Source: Pseudomonas koreensis (GTDB taxonomy: Bacteria > Pseudomonadota > Gammaproteobacteria > Pseudomonadales > Pseudomonadaceae). From it: DNA of 64,000 bases. The position numbers and the translations under genes are program-made. Location of the stretch: assembly GCF_024169245.1 (NCBI RefSeq), contig NZ_JALJWP010000001.1, positions 4,589,501 to 4,653,500 of the forward strand, given 5' to 3'. The notes under the pieces were generated by a model. That model made no database searches. It was not told the origin of the DNA and saw only the letters and a program-made list of their open reading frames with translations. Of the stretch, positions 8,642-17,495 are shown piece after piece (position 1 is the first letter of the stretch; each line of letters begins with the position of its first letter).

Positions 8642-9535
8642 TTATACAAACGTGTCGCGAGCCACATCCACAAGCCACCGTCTGAACGCGTTGATCTTTG
8701 TCGAGTCAGCGGTTTCATGGGGTGTAACCAGATAGAAGCCGAGATCATCCTGCAGGCGCAGGTCGAACGGTGCGACCAATCGCCCCGCACGCAGATCGTC
8801 GTTTACGTAAGTCGAACGCCCGATACACACGCCCTGCCCGTCAATTGCCGCCTGCACCGCCATCATCGCCAGATCGAAGGTCAGCTTCGCGCCGTCGGCC
8901 AACTGCGCAGGCTGGCCGGCGGCGCTGAGCCAGGCCTGCCAGTCTTTAGCGGTGACGCCACTGACTTGCACGAGGGTGTGACTGGCCAGATCTTGCGGCG
9001 TGTGCAATGTCGTCGCCACTGCTGGACTGCACACGGGAAATACCTCATCGGCCATGAGAAAGTCCGCGCGCAGGCCTTTCCAGTCGCCCCGCCCGTAGCG
9101 AATCGCCGCGTCGATGCCTCCTCGGCGAAAATCCACCAGATCGGTAGCGGCGCTGATGTGCACATCGATGTCCGGAAACGCCTGCTGAAATGCCGGAAGG
9201 CGCGGCAATAGCCATTTCGACGCAACCGAGACCAGCGTGCTGATGGTCAATACGCTGGACCCGCGCGACTCGAATAATTGTTGCGTCGAATGGCGCAACG
9301 CTTGAAACGCAGAACGCACACCCGGCAGGTAGGCGTGGCCTTCTTCGCTGAGCGCCAAGCCATCCTTAAGTCTCAGAAACAATGCGACACCCAGCTCGGC
9401 TTCGAGGCGCCTGATTTGGTGACTGATTGCTGTCTGCGTGACGTTCAACTCAGTGGCGGCCATGGTAAAGCTCATATGCCGCGCGGCCGCTTCGAACGCG
9501 CGCAGGCCGTTGAGGGAAGGAAGTTTGCAAGTCAT
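8642..9535 (-). CDS. LysR-family transcriptional regulator (GcvA-like)
   Basis: The 297-aa protein has an N-terminal winged helix (LPSLNGLRAFEAAARHMSFT... TQTAISHQIRRLEAELG) typical of the GcvA/AmpR branch of LysR regulators and a C-terminal periplasmic-binding-like sensor domain. The start at 9535 is preferred over 9577 because the family begins two to five residues before LPSLNGLRAF. It is divergent from a glutathione S-transferase gene across about 110 bp, the classic arrangement for a LysR regulator controlling its neighbour. The inducer is unknown. Confidence 0.88.
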   Translation of the reverse strand: MTCKLPSLNGLRAFEAAARHMSFTMAATELNVTQTAISHQIRRLEAELGVALFLRLKDGLALSEEGHAYLPGVRSAFQALRHSTQQLFESRGSSVLTISTLVSVASKWLLPRLPAFQQAFPDIDVHISAATDLVDFRRGGIDAAIRYGRGDWKGLRADFLMADEVFPVCSPAVATTLHTPQDLASHTLVQVSGVTAKDWQAWLSAAGQPAQLADGAKLTFDLAMMAVQAAIDGQGVCIGRSTYVNDDLRAGRLVAPFDLRLQDDLGFYLVTPHETADSTKINAFRRWLVDVARDTFV

Positions 9536-9645
9536 AAGGTATGGATTGGCGCATGAGAATTTGTCATACGCTAGCATTGCAAATGACCTTTGCGGAAGTT
9601 TTGCCCGCAGGGGATCGTGGCGCCTTCACTTATAAGGGACACGCC

Positions 9646-10257
9646 ATGAAACTGTACTTTGCACCGATGACCTGCTCGCTTTCCCCACACATCGTCCTGC
9701 GCGAACTCGGCTTGCCGTTCGAGTTGATCCGCGTGAACAACCAGACCAAGCGCACGGCTGACGGCCGTGACTTTCTCGAGATCAATCCGAAAGGCTACGT
9801 GGCCGCGCTGCAACTGGATAACGGCGAAGTGCTGACCGAAGGCCCGGCGATCCTGCAATTTCTCGCCGACCAAGTCCCGGGGAACACCTTGGCGCCCGCA
9901 GTCGGTACGTGGGAGCGCATACGACTGCAGGAGCATCTGAATTTCATCAGCTCGGAGATTCACGGCGCCAGCGCCCCATTGTTCAGCGCGGAGATCCCGC
10001 AAGCGGTCAAAGCGATTTTTCGGCAGAAACTGTGCAAGCGGCTGGATTACCTCGAGCGCATTCTGGCGGATCGGAACTATCTGATGGGTAGCTTTGGCGT
10101 TGCCGATGCCTACCTGTTCACGGTGCTGACCTGGTTGCCGACATTCGACATCGCTATCGCCGAATGGCCAGCGCTGGCCAGCTACTTGAAACGCATCGGT
10201 GCGCGACCCAGTGTGCTTGCGGCTATCGCGGCGGAAGCGGCGACGCAGCCAGTCTGA
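9646..10257 (+). CDS. Glutathione S-transferase, beta-class-like
   Basis: This 203-aa protein has an N-terminal thioredoxin-like domain, MKLYFAPMTCSLSPHIVLRE, with cysteine at residue 10 as in bacterial beta-class GSTs. It also has the cis-proline loop region INPKGYVAAL, the glutathione-binding TEGPAILQFLAD and an all-helical C-terminal domain. It probably conjugates or reduces electrophiles with glutathione in the cytoplasm. AAGGGA precedes the ATG at 9646; an upstream in-frame ATG at 9541 overlaps the LysR promoter region and is rejected. It is likely controlled by the divergent LysR gene. Confidence 0.9.
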   Translation: MKLYFAPMTCSLSPHIVLRELGLPFELIRVNNQTKRTADGRDFLEINPKGYVAALQLDNGEVLTEGPAILQFLADQVPGNTLAPAVGTWERIRLQEHLNFISSEIHGASAPLFSAEIPQAVKAIFRQKLCKRLDYLERILADRNYLMGSFGVADAYLFTVLTWLPTFDIAIAEWPALASYLKRIGARPSVLAAIAAEAATQPV

Positions 10258-10323
10258 ACGCGCGCGGGCCATCGCCGGAGGGAATCTGTAAACTGGCGCG
10301 ACCTTCATTCACTCGAACAAGAG

Positions 10324-10710
10324 ATGCCAATGGCCAATCAAGACATCACCTTCACGCCTGATCCCGACACCGACTCGATTTCTTCCGACGTCGCCACCTT
10401 CGGCGGGATCATGGTCTCGACGCAGATTCCTACCCGCGCCGATGGCAGCCTGGAACTGGGCGGCATCACCGAGCAAAGCGAATGCACCCTGCAAGCGCTG
10501 AAAGTCGCGCTGGAACGTGCCGGCAGTTCGATGGACCGCGTGCTGCACCTGACCATTTACCTGACGGACATGGCTGATCGCGCGGCATTCAACGAAGTCT
10601 ATCAACGCTTTTTTGCCAAGCCGTGGCCAGTGCGGGCAGCGGTGGGCGTGGCCTCGCTGGCGGTTGAAGGGATGCGTGTGGAAGTGACGGCGATGGCGGC
10701 CAAGGGCTGA
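10324..10710 (+). CDS. RidA/YjgF-family protein
   Basis: The 128-aa protein belongs to the Rid superfamily, small trimeric proteins; RidA itself hydrolyses reactive 2-aminoacrylate and other imines. Family features are TLQALKVALERAGSSMDRVLHLTIYLTD and the PVRAAVGVASL segment, whose arginine is the catalytic imine-binding residue of active members, followed by VEVTAMA. Two ATGs six bases apart (10324 and 10330) could start it. It lies 66 bp after the GST gene and could be co-transcribed. Substrate specificity within Rid subgroups is not clear. Confidence 0.85.
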   Translation: MPMANQDITFTPDPDTDSISSDVATFGGIMVSTQIPTRADGSLELGGITEQSECTLQALKVALERAGSSMDRVLHLTIYLTDMADRAAFNEVYQRFFAKPWPVRAAVGVASLAVEGMRVEVTAMAAKG

Positions 10711-10760
10711 TTGAAATTGCACAGCGTCATTTCAATTATTCTGGAATGACACAACCCCCT

Positions 10761-10847
10761 GTAGGAGTGAGCCTGCTCGCGATAGCGGTGTGTCAGGCAA
10801 AGATGCTTTGACTGACCCGGCGCAATCGCGAGCAGGCTCACTCCTAC
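10761..10847. repeat. REPIN-type inverted repeat
   Basis: GTAGGAGTGAGCCTGCTCGC and its inverted partner GCGAGCAGGCTCACTCCTAC flank a ~45-bp spacer. It is the same family as at 4807. The 340-bp gap around it (10711-11051) holds no gene. Confidence 0.9.
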
Positions 10848-10890
10848 AATGTTTTGTGTGTAGCCGCGATTCCGATTACACCGCGAAACC

Positions 10891-10920
10891 CTGTGGGAGC
10901 GGGCTCACCCGCGAAGGGGC
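10891..10920. repeat. Single REP element
   Basis: The sequence CTGTGGGAGCGGGCTCACCC followed by GCGAAGGGGC is a solitary copy of the second common Pseudomonas REP class, 40 bp after the doublet. Confidence 0.8.
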
Positions 10921-11051
10921 CGGAACATTCAACACAATAGCCAACCGAACTGACCCGATCGCCAGCCACCATCGGGCAGCACACACGTGCCCGACGCGCG
11001 TTTCACGGGTAGAATGCGCGCCTTGCCCGTGACCGCCTGACTAAAAAAACT

Positions 11052-13040
11052 ATGTCCTTGCCCAAGCATCACCTGGAATTGCTCAGCCCTGCCCGCGATG
11101 TCGCCATTGCCCGCGAGGCCATCCTGCATGGCGCCGACGCCGTGTACATCGGCGGCCCGAGCTTCGGCGCGCGCCACAATGCCTGCAACGAAGTCAGCGA
11201 AATCGCCGAACTGGTGGAATTCGCACGTCGTTACCACGCGCGCATCTTCACCACCATCAACACCATCCTGCACGACAACGAACTGGAGCCGGCGCGCAAG
11301 CTGATCCATCAGTTGTACGACGCCGGTGTCGATGCGCTGATCGTCCAGGATCTGGGTGTGATGGAGCTGGACATGCCGCCGATCGAGCTGCACGCCTCGA
11401 CCCAGACCGATATCCGCACGCTGGAGCGGGCGAAGTTCCTCGATCAGGCCGGTTTCTCGCAACTGGTGCTGGCCCGCGAGCTGAACCTGAAAGAAATCCG
11501 CGCCATCGCCGATGAAACCGACGCGGCCATCGAGTTCTTCATTCACGGTGCGCTGTGCGTGGCCTTCTCCGGCCAGTGCAACATTTCCCACGCGCAGACC
11601 GGCCGCAGCGCCAACCGTGGCGACTGCTCCCAGGCGTGCCGCTTGCCGTACACCCTGAAAGATGAAAAGGGTGGCGTGATCGCTTACGAAAAGCACTTGC
11701 TGTCGATGAAAGACAACAACCAGAGCGCCAACATCCGCGCGCTGGTCGAGGCCGGCGTGCGTTCGTTCAAGATCGAAGGTCGTTACAAAGACATGGGCTA
11801 TGTGAAGAACATCACTGCCTATTACCGCCAGCGCCTCGACGACGTGCTCGAAGACCGCCCGGACCTGGCCCGCGCTTCCAGCGGCCGCACCGTGCATTTC
11901 TTCCTGCCCGATCCGGAAAAAACCTTCCACCGTGGCAGCACCGATTATTTCGTCACTGATCGCAAGATCGACATCGGCGCCTTCGATTCGCCGACCTTCA
12001 CCGGCCTGCCGGTCGGTACGGTAGAAAAAGTCGGCAAGCGTGACATGCAGGTCATCACCCATGAGCCGCTCTCAAACGGTGACGGCCTGAACGTGCTGGT
12101 CAAACGCGAAGTGGTCGGTTTCCGCGCCAATATCGCCGAGGCCAAAGGCGAGTTCGAAGAAGATGGCGAGAAGCGCTACCGCTATCGCGTCGAGCCGAAC
12201 GAAATGCCCGAAGGCCTGTTCAAGCTGCGTCCAAGCCATCCGCTGAATCGCAACCTCGATCACAACTGGCAGCAGGCGCTGCAGAAGACCTCTTCGGAAC
12301 GTCGCGTGGCCCTGAGCTGGTTCGCCCGTCTGCGCGAAGAACAGCTGGAAGTGACCGCGACCAGCGAAGAAGGCATCAGCGCCAGCGTCACCCTCAACGG
12401 GCCGTTTGGTGTCGCCAACAAGCCTGAGCAAGCGCTGGAGCAATTGCGCGACCTGCTCGGCCAGCTCGGCACCACGCAGTATCACGCCACCGACATCAAG
12501 CTGGATGCGCCGCAAGCGTTCTTCATTCCCAACTCGCAGCTCAAATCCCTGCGTCGTGAAGTGATCGAAGCGCTGACGGCGGCCCGCGTCGCCGCGCATC
12601 CGCGTGGCAGCCGCAAGGCCGAAACCACGCCGCCACCGGTGTACCCGGATTCGCACCTGACCTTCCTCGCCAACGTCTACAACCAGAAGGCGCGCGACTT
12701 CTACCATCGTCACGGCGTCAAGCTGATCGACGCGGCGTACGAAGCCCACGAAGAACCGGGCGAAGTGCCGGTGATGATCACCAAGCATTGCCTGCGCTTC
12801 TCCTTCAACCTGTGCCCGAAACAGGCCAAAGGCGTGACCGGCGTGCGCACCAAGGTCGCGCCGATGCAGTTGATCCACGGCGATGAAGTGCTGACGCTGA
12901 AGTTCGATTGCAAGCCGTGCGAGATGCACATCATCGGCAAGATGAAAGGCCACATCCTCAACCTGCCGCAGCCGGGCAGCGTGGTCGGTCACATCAGCCC
13001 TGAAGACCTGATGAAAACCATTCCGCGCGCGCCGCACTGA
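11052..13040 (+). CDS. rlhA: U32-family 23S rRNA hydroxylase RlhA (YdcP)
   Basis: The 662-aa protein matches E. coli RlhA/YdcP nearly throughout, as I recall that sequence: ELLSPARDxAIAREAILHGA, IELHASTQTDIRT, the U32 signature IEFFIHGALCVAFSGQCNIS, RGDCSQACRLPYTL, and a cysteine-containing C-terminus (KFDCKPCEMHIIGKMK). E. coli RlhA makes 5-hydroxycytidine at 23S rRNA C2501 and depends on prephenate and iron. The clustered cysteines fit an iron-sulfur enzyme. Its length separates it from the shorter tRNA hydroxylase TrhP (about 450 aa). Older annotations call it a collagenase-like peptidase, but no peptidase activity is implied. It is monocistronic and ends at a strong hairpin. Confidence 0.9.
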   Translation: MSLPKHHLELLSPARDVAIAREAILHGADAVYIGGPSFGARHNACNEVSEIAELVEFARRYHARIFTTINTILHDNELEPARKLIHQLYDAGVDALIVQDLGVMELDMPPIELHASTQTDIRTLERAKFLDQAGFSQLVLARELNLKEIRAIADETDAAIEFFIHGALCVAFSGQCNISHAQTGRSANRGDCSQACRLPYTLKDEKGGVIAYEKHLLSMKDNNQSANIRALVEAGVRSFKIEGRYKDMGYVKNITAYYRQRLDDVLEDRPDLARASSGRTVHFFLPDPEKTFHRGSTDYFVTDRKIDIGAFDSPTFTGLPVGTVEKVGKRDMQVITHEPLSNGDGLNVLVKREVVGFRANIAEAKGEFEEDGEKRYRYRVEPNEMPEGLFKLRPSHPLNRNLDHNWQQALQKTSSERRVALSWFARLREEQLEVTATSEEGISASVTLNGPFGVANKPEQALEQLRDLLGQLGTTQYHATDIKLDAPQAFFIPNSQLKSLRREVIEALTAARVAAHPRGSRKAETTPPPVYPDSHLTFLANVYNQKARDFYHRHGVKLIDAAYEAHEEPGEVPVMITKHCLRFSFNLCPKQAKGVTGVRTKVAPMQLIHGDEVLTLKFDCKPCEMHIIGKMKGHILNLPQPGSVVGHISPEDLMKTIPRAPH

Positions 13041-13110
13041 GTGATTGATGTGCGCGGTGCTTCGGCGCCGCGCACATCGACTTCGCTACCCCTGGCCAAA
13101 TCGCAGGCAT

Positions 13111-13147
13111 AAAAAAACGCCAACTTCGCAAGAAGTTGGCGTTTTTT
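13111..13147. terminator. Bidirectional Rho-independent terminator
   Basis: The perfect 10-bp stem CGCCAACTTC / GAAGTTGGCG around GCAA is flanked by seven A's on the left and six T's on the right. It therefore terminates both the rlhA transcript (plus) and the tRNA-Gln transcript (minus). Confidence 0.92.
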
Positions 13148-13153
13148 CGTAGA

Positions 13154-13228
13154 TGGCAGGGGCGGCTGGATTCGAACCAACGCATGGCAGGATCAAAACC
13201 TGCTGCCTTACCGCTTGGCGACGCCCCT
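13154..13228 (-). tRNA. tRNA-Gln (anticodon UUG)
   Basis: The 75-base gene on the minus strand has acceptor stem AGGGGCG / CGCCCCT with discriminator G and an encoded CCA. The D arm is GCCAAGCGGTAAGGC. The anticodon stem GCAGG/CCTGC carries loop TTTTGAT, giving anticodon TTG (glutamine, CAA codons), and the T arm contains GGTTCGAATCC. It ends seven bases before the shared terminator hairpin. No integrase or attachment-site duplication is visible beside it. Confidence 0.95.
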
Positions 13229-13535
13229 GTAGCTCTGATCAGCGGCTCCGTGAGGATCGCTGTGAGAACGGGGCGCAATTTATCAACATTCATTTCATTT
13301 GGGAAGCCCGGGATGAAATATTTTTTGTTTTAAAACAGCCACTTATTATTTTCCCGCGAAAACGTTGGGTTCGGCCGCCGTGTATCACATTGTGTACGCG
13401 CCCCGCTGCTACACAACCCAATGCAAAAACGCTCTCTTGCGACACAGAGTGGATACCTCGCCACGCTTCAATGCACCCAAGGTTTCAAGGGTTCATCCAG
13501 CCCCTTGGCCACAGGCTCGCAAAGGAGACGTCAGC
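13229..13535. other. Intergenic region between tRNA-Gln and the hydrolase gene
   Basis: There are about 300 bases without a gene. The part nearest the tRNA must hold its minus-strand promoter; around 13270-13300 the minus strand reads TTCCCA, 17 bases, TAAATT, a modest match. The remainder leads to the hydrolase. In-frame codons from 13365 extend the hydrolase upstream but lack a ribosome site. Confidence 0.5.
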
Positions 13536-14570
13536 ATGAAACAGGCTCTGCACACTTCTAAAATCACCCACGCGCTCGGCTTGTCGGTTCTGGCGCTATC
13601 GCTGCTCGGCGCGGTCGGCAGCGCTCAGGCGCAAACCACAGAACCCGTCGCCGTCAGCTATTCAGCGCCCTCGCCTTTCGGCGCGCTGAAGCACATCAAG
13701 GCTGGCGTACTCGATGTGGCCTACGCCGAAACCGGCCCTGCCGATGGCCCGGTGGTGATCCTGCTGCACGGCTGGCCCTACGACATTCACAGCTATGACG
13801 AGGTCGCACCGCTGCTGGCTGCCCAGGGTTACCGCGTGCTGATGCCCTATGCGCGCGGTTATGGCGACACGCAGTTCCTGTCCCAGGATACCCCGCGCAA
13901 CGGCCAGCCGGCAGCGCTGGCCAGCGATGTGATCGACTTCATGGACGCGCTGAAAATCAAGCAAGCGGTGCTGGGCGGTTATGACTGGGGCGCGCGTTCG
14001 GCGGACATCGTCGCAGCGCTGTGGCCAGAGCGCGTCAAGGCCCTGGTGGCGGTCAGCGGCTATCTGATCGGCAATCAGGCCGCCGGGCAGAACCCGCTGC
14101 CGCCGAAAGCCGAATTGCAGTGGTGGTACCAGTTCTATTTCGCCACCGAGCGCGGCCGCGCCGGCTATGAAAAGAACACCCACGATTTCGCGAAACTGAT
14201 CTGGCAACTGGCTTCACCGCAATGGAAATTCGACGACGCCACCTTCGACCGCAGCGCCAAGGCGCTGCAGAACCCGGATCACGTCGAGATCACCGTGTTC
14301 AACTACCGCTGGCGTCTGGGTCTGGTGCAGGGCGAGGCGAAATACGCAGCGCTGGAGCAGAAGCTTGCCACCGCGCCGTCCATCAGCGTGCCGACCATTA
14401 CGCTGGAAGGCGATGCCAATGGCGCTCCGCACCCGGCGCCGGAGGATTACGCCAAACGCTTTACCGGGAAATATCAGTTCCGGTTGATCGAGGGCGGGGT
14501 CGGGCATAACTTGCCGCAGGAAAGCCCGGCGGCGTTTGCGCAGGCTGTGATCGATGCTGACCGTCTCTGA
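13536..14570 (+). CDS. Exported alpha/beta hydrolase (epoxide-hydrolase-like)
   Basis: The 344-aa protein has a Sec signal peptide of about 32 residues (ending GSAQAQ) and an alpha/beta-hydrolase fold. The oxyanion motif is LLHGWPYD, the nucleophile elbow GGYDWGARS has aspartate, and the catalytic histidine is in GGVGHNLPQE. An aspartate nucleophile points to epoxide hydrolase or dehalogenase chemistry rather than an esterase. AAGGAG lies nine bases before the ATG at 13536. It is a single gene. Because it is predicted to act in the periplasm, its substrate may be an environmental compound; that is inference. Confidence 0.85.
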   Translation: MKQALHTSKITHALGLSVLALSLLGAVGSAQAQTTEPVAVSYSAPSPFGALKHIKAGVLDVAYAETGPADGPVVILLHGWPYDIHSYDEVAPLLAAQGYRVLMPYARGYGDTQFLSQDTPRNGQPAALASDVIDFMDALKIKQAVLGGYDWGARSADIVAALWPERVKALVAVSGYLIGNQAAGQNPLPPKAELQWWYQFYFATERGRAGYEKNTHDFAKLIWQLASPQWKFDDATFDRSAKALQNPDHVEITVFNYRWRLGLVQGEAKYAALEQKLATAPSISVPTITLEGDANGAPHPAPEDYAKRFTGKYQFRLIEGGVGHNLPQESPAAFAQAVIDADRL

Positions 14571-14587
14571 CAGACCCGCCCTCAGAA

Positions 14588-14768
14588 GCCCCTCACCCTA
14601 GCCCTCTCCCGGAGGGAGAGGGAACTGATTGGGGGATGCTGAAGATTTACGCCGACCTGAAAGTGCTGTATTGAATCCATAATCGACCTCCATCTTTCAG
14701 GTCGATGTACAGCGCAAGACACCTCGGTCGGCTCCCTCTCCCTCTGGGAGAGGGCTGGGGTGAGGGCT
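14588..14768. repeat. Long inverted repeat with CCCTCACCC(T/C)AGCCCTCTCCC arms
   Basis: The left arm CCCTCACCCTAGCCCTCTCC and the right arm GGAGAGGGCTGGGGTGAGGG face each other about 150 bp apart. Each is followed or preceded by its own small GGGAGAGGG palindrome. Between them lies another inverted pair, CGACCTGAAAG and CTTTCAGGTCG. This is a widespread Pseudomonas intergenic repeat, found here between convergent genes. Confidence 0.8.
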
Positions 14769-14821
14769 TTCGAGGGTTACACCGGCCTGAAATCCGAAAT
14801 GACCTCAGATTGATCAATGAT

Positions 14822-15847
14822 CTATTTGACCAGCCGTTTTTCCTTCGAAGGCCGATACCCGAAATACGAGCTGTAGCACTTGCTGAAATGGCTCGGTGAG
14901 ACAAAACCACAAGCCACCAGCACTTCCACCTGCGAAAGCTCGGTGTGCTGCAGCAGGCGCCGTGCTTCGGTGATGCGCAGTTCCAGGTAATAGCGCTGCG
15001 GCGTGGTGCCCAGCTGCTCCTTGAACAAGCGCTCGAGCTGACGCCGTGAGCGGCCGGCGTATACGGCCAGCTGTTCCAGCTCCAGCGGTTCTTCGAGATT
15101 GGCGTCCATCAGCTTGATCACTTCACGCAACGGCGCGCTGACGCAGATGTTCTCATCCGGTTTGATCCGCCGATAGCGCGACTCCTCGAAGGCGAGGATG
15201 TCCTCAATGCCTTCGACCAACGCCTTGCCGTGCAAGCCCTTGATCCAGTCCAGCGCCATATGAAACGCGCCTGATGGGCTCGACGCGGTGAGCCGGTCGC
15301 GGTCGATCACATAGGGTTCGCTGCTGACGTGAGTGCTCTTGGCGATTTCGGTGAGCGCCGGGCGATGTTCCGGGTGGATTGAGCAGCGGTAGCCATCGAG
15401 CAAACCGGCGCGGCCGAGAAACCACGAACCGTTCCACAATCCGGCCAGGCTCACGCCCCGCTCCGCCGCGGCCTTGAGCAAACCGATGAACTCATCGCTA
15501 GCGCGCAGTTCGGTGCGGTAGCCACCGCATATCACCAGCAGGTCAAGCTCGTTAAGCGCAGCAGAACCCAGGCGCGCATCGGGGCGGATGACCAGTCCCA
15601 GATCGCTGATCACCTCGCCATCGCCCAGGCCGAAAGTGCGCGACGAGAACAGTCCCGGGCGCAACAGGTTGGTGGTGACTACCGTGTCCAGCGCCTGGGT
15701 AAAGGCCGGCAGCGAAAAGTGTTCAAGCAACAGGAAACCGGTGCGGGTCACGCCGGTGTTATCGGTGTTCTGCTCATTCAGATAGCGAAGGTTCTTGCCC
15801 TTCATGCCACCGCTGAATTGACGTCGTTCAATCAAGGTCGGGTCCAT
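14822..15847 (-). CDS. GlxA-family regulator (DJ-1/PfpI domain plus AraC helix-turn-helix)
   Basis: The 341-aa protein has an N-terminal amidotransferase-like (DJ-1/PfpI) domain (GFLLLEHFSLPAFTQALDT, LLVICGGYRTEL, SLAGLWNGSWFLGRAGLLDG) and a C-terminal AraC domain (LEQLAVYAGRSRRQLERLFK and GFVSPSHFSKCYSSYFGYRP). The cysteine usual at the nucleophile elbow of enzymatic relatives is replaced (LWNGSWFL), so the domain senses a ligand rather than catalyses. Relatives regulate carnitine, choline or arginine catabolism, but the target here is not evident. It lies next to an unrelated LysR gene. Confidence 0.87.
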   Translation of the reverse strand: MDPTLIERRQFSGGMKGKNLRYLNEQNTDNTGVTRTGFLLLEHFSLPAFTQALDTVVTTNLLRPGLFSSRTFGLGDGEVISDLGLVIRPDARLGSAALNELDLLVICGGYRTELRASDEFIGLLKAAAERGVSLAGLWNGSWFLGRAGLLDGYRCSIHPEHRPALTEIAKSTHVSSEPYVIDRDRLTASSPSGAFHMALDWIKGLHGKALVEGIEDILAFEESRYRRIKPDENICVSAPLREVIKLMDANLEEPLELEQLAVYAGRSRRQLERLFKEQLGTTPQRYYLELRITEARRLLQHTELSQVEVLVACGFVSPSHFSKCYSSYFGYRPSKEKRLVK

Positions 15848-15896
15848 CGGTCGTTGTTATGCGAGCGATAGTTGGCTGGTTCTGCGCAAGAGTCAA

Positions 15897-16826
15897 TCAT
15901 GGCCGTGACTGGCGCGTCACGACTGGCGCCGGCGTAGCCATCAACCCCACCACCCAATCAATAAAAACCCGCAACTTGAGACTCACATGCCGACTCGGCG
16001 GATAGGCCAGATAAAGCGGCATCGACTCAAGCTCCCAGCCTGCAAACAACTGCACCAACTCGCCACGCGCCACATGCGCATCAGACATATACGTCGGCAG
16101 CCACAGCACACCCATGCCGGCCAGGCCCGCCGCCAGATAGGCATTGCCATCATCCACCGCAAGCGCATGCCGGCCCTTGATCTGCAGGCGTTCGGCGCCA
16201 TTGTGCAACGTGTACGGAAGAGGTTTACCAGTGCGAGCCCAAAGAAAGGCGACCACCCGATGATGGGAGTCTTCCAGTTCGCGCGGATGGTCGGGCGTAC
16301 CTTCGCGGGCCAGATAAGCCGGTGCGGCAAACACGCCCAATGGCAGATCGGCGATCTTGCGCGCCATCAATGATTGGTCGAGCAACTCACCACCGCGAAC
16401 CACGCAGTCGACGTTTTCATCAATGATGTCGACGATGCGGTCGCTGACGCCCATGTCGATCTGGATGTCCGGGTAGCGCGCGTGAAACTCCGGCAGCGCC
16501 GGAACCAGAATCAGCCGTGCGAACGGGCTGGGCACGTCGATGCGCAAACGTCCGCGTGGCCGTGCAGCGGCGCCGGGCAGGCTGGTTTCGGCGTCGTCCA
16601 TGTCGGCGAGCAGCTTGACCACCCGCTCGTAATACGCCGCACCGTCGGCGGTAACGTTGACCTTGCGCGTGGTGCGGTTGAGCAGCTTGACCCGCAGCCG
16701 CGCCTCCAGTTGCTGCACCAGTTGCGTCACCGTGGTCTTGCTCATGTGCAAGGTTTCGGCAGCCTTGGTGAAACTGCCCGCCTCGACCACCCGGGCAAAG
16801 GCCTGCATCGCATCGAACCGGTCCAT
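15897..16826 (-). CDS. LysR-family transcriptional regulator
   Basis: The 309-aa protein has the LysR winged-helix N-terminus (MDRFDAMQAFARVVEAGSFT ... AAETLHMSKTTVTQLVQQLE) and a substrate-binding-like C-terminal domain. It belongs to the large CrgA-like branch that begins MDxFxAMxxFxRVVExGSF. It is divergent from the RidA-type gene at 16940 across 113 bp, so it probably regulates it. The effector is not recognisable. Confidence 0.88.
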   Translation of the reverse strand: MDRFDAMQAFARVVEAGSFTKAAETLHMSKTTVTQLVQQLEARLRVKLLNRTTRKVNVTADGAAYYERVVKLLADMDDAETSLPGAAARPRGRLRIDVPSPFARLILVPALPEFHARYPDIQIDMGVSDRIVDIIDENVDCVVRGGELLDQSLMARKIADLPLGVFAAPAYLAREGTPDHPRELEDSHHRVVAFLWARTGKPLPYTLHNGAERLQIKGRHALAVDDGNAYLAAGLAGMGVLWLPTYMSDAHVARGELVQLFAGWELESMPLYLAYPPSRHVSLKLRVFIDWVVGLMATPAPVVTRQSRP

Positions 16827-16939
16827 CCACGCCCCTCGATTGTTTGGGATTCACAAACAGTGAACGCCAAGCTTGCGCGTTTATCCGGCAGCTGCAAATA
16901 CCTAAAGTCACTCCATCAACCACTGATGGAGTCAGCCCC

Positions 16940-17338
16940 ATGTCCAAGCGCGATGTAGTTTTTCCACCCGCCCGCCACGCCCTGTATGAGCGCCACCGTT
17001 ATTCGCCGGCGATCCGTTCCAACGGCTTTCTCTTTGTCTCCGGCCAGGTCGGCAGCCGCGAGGACGGTTCGCCCGAGGCGGATCTGCGCGATCAGGTCCG
17101 CACGGCGTTCAACAACCTCAACGCAATCCTCGCTGCGGCCGGTTGCAGCTTCGACGACGCAGTGGATGTCACCGTGTTCATGGTCGACCCGCACTCGACG
17201 TTCGAAACGATCTGGAGCGTGGTGCCGGAGTTCTGGGGCGAAGCGCCGTTTCCGACGGTGACGGCGGTCGGCGTGACCTGGCTGGCGGGTTTCGATTTTG
17301 AGATCAAGGTGATCGCCAGACTGCCCGAAGCGGCTTGA
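16940..17338 (+). CDS. RidA-family protein
   Basis: The 132-aa protein is of the YjgF/YER057c/UK114 (Rid) superfamily: SNGFLFVSGQVGSREDGSPE, a central DQVRTAFNNLNAILAAAGCS and the C-terminal TVTAVGVTWLAGFDFEIKVI. It lacks an arginine at the usual catalytic position (PTVTAVGV), so it may belong to a Rid subgroup without classic imine deaminase activity. GGAG lies upstream of the ATG at 16940. It is divergent from a LysR gene that probably controls it. Confidence 0.83.
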   Translation: MSKRDVVFPPARHALYERHRYSPAIRSNGFLFVSGQVGSREDGSPEADLRDQVRTAFNNLNAILAAAGCSFDDAVDVTVFMVDPHSTFETIWSVVPEFWGEAPFPTVTAVGVTWLAGFDFEIKVIARLPEAA

Positions 17339-17495
17339 CCCGTACAGCACACAAACAGACACAACGCGCCGGCACGGAGGCTGGCCAATCTCCTCGCGAA
17401 TGCGTATAACCTCGCCGTTTCGTCTACCCTGACGTGGCGCGCCGCTCTGTAGTGGCAGCCCTTCGAATGTTGACGCTTACGAAACGGAGAATTCT

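Noticed and set aside
11052-13040. Annotation as a collagenase-like peptidase because of the U32 family name.
   Set aside because: The sequence follows E. coli RlhA/YdcP end to end, an rRNA hydroxylation protein, and has no protease motif.
13154-13228. tRNA-Gln as an integration site for a genomic island.
   Set aside because: No integrase gene or duplicated tRNA 3' end occurs nearby, and the accessory island lies 33 kb away.
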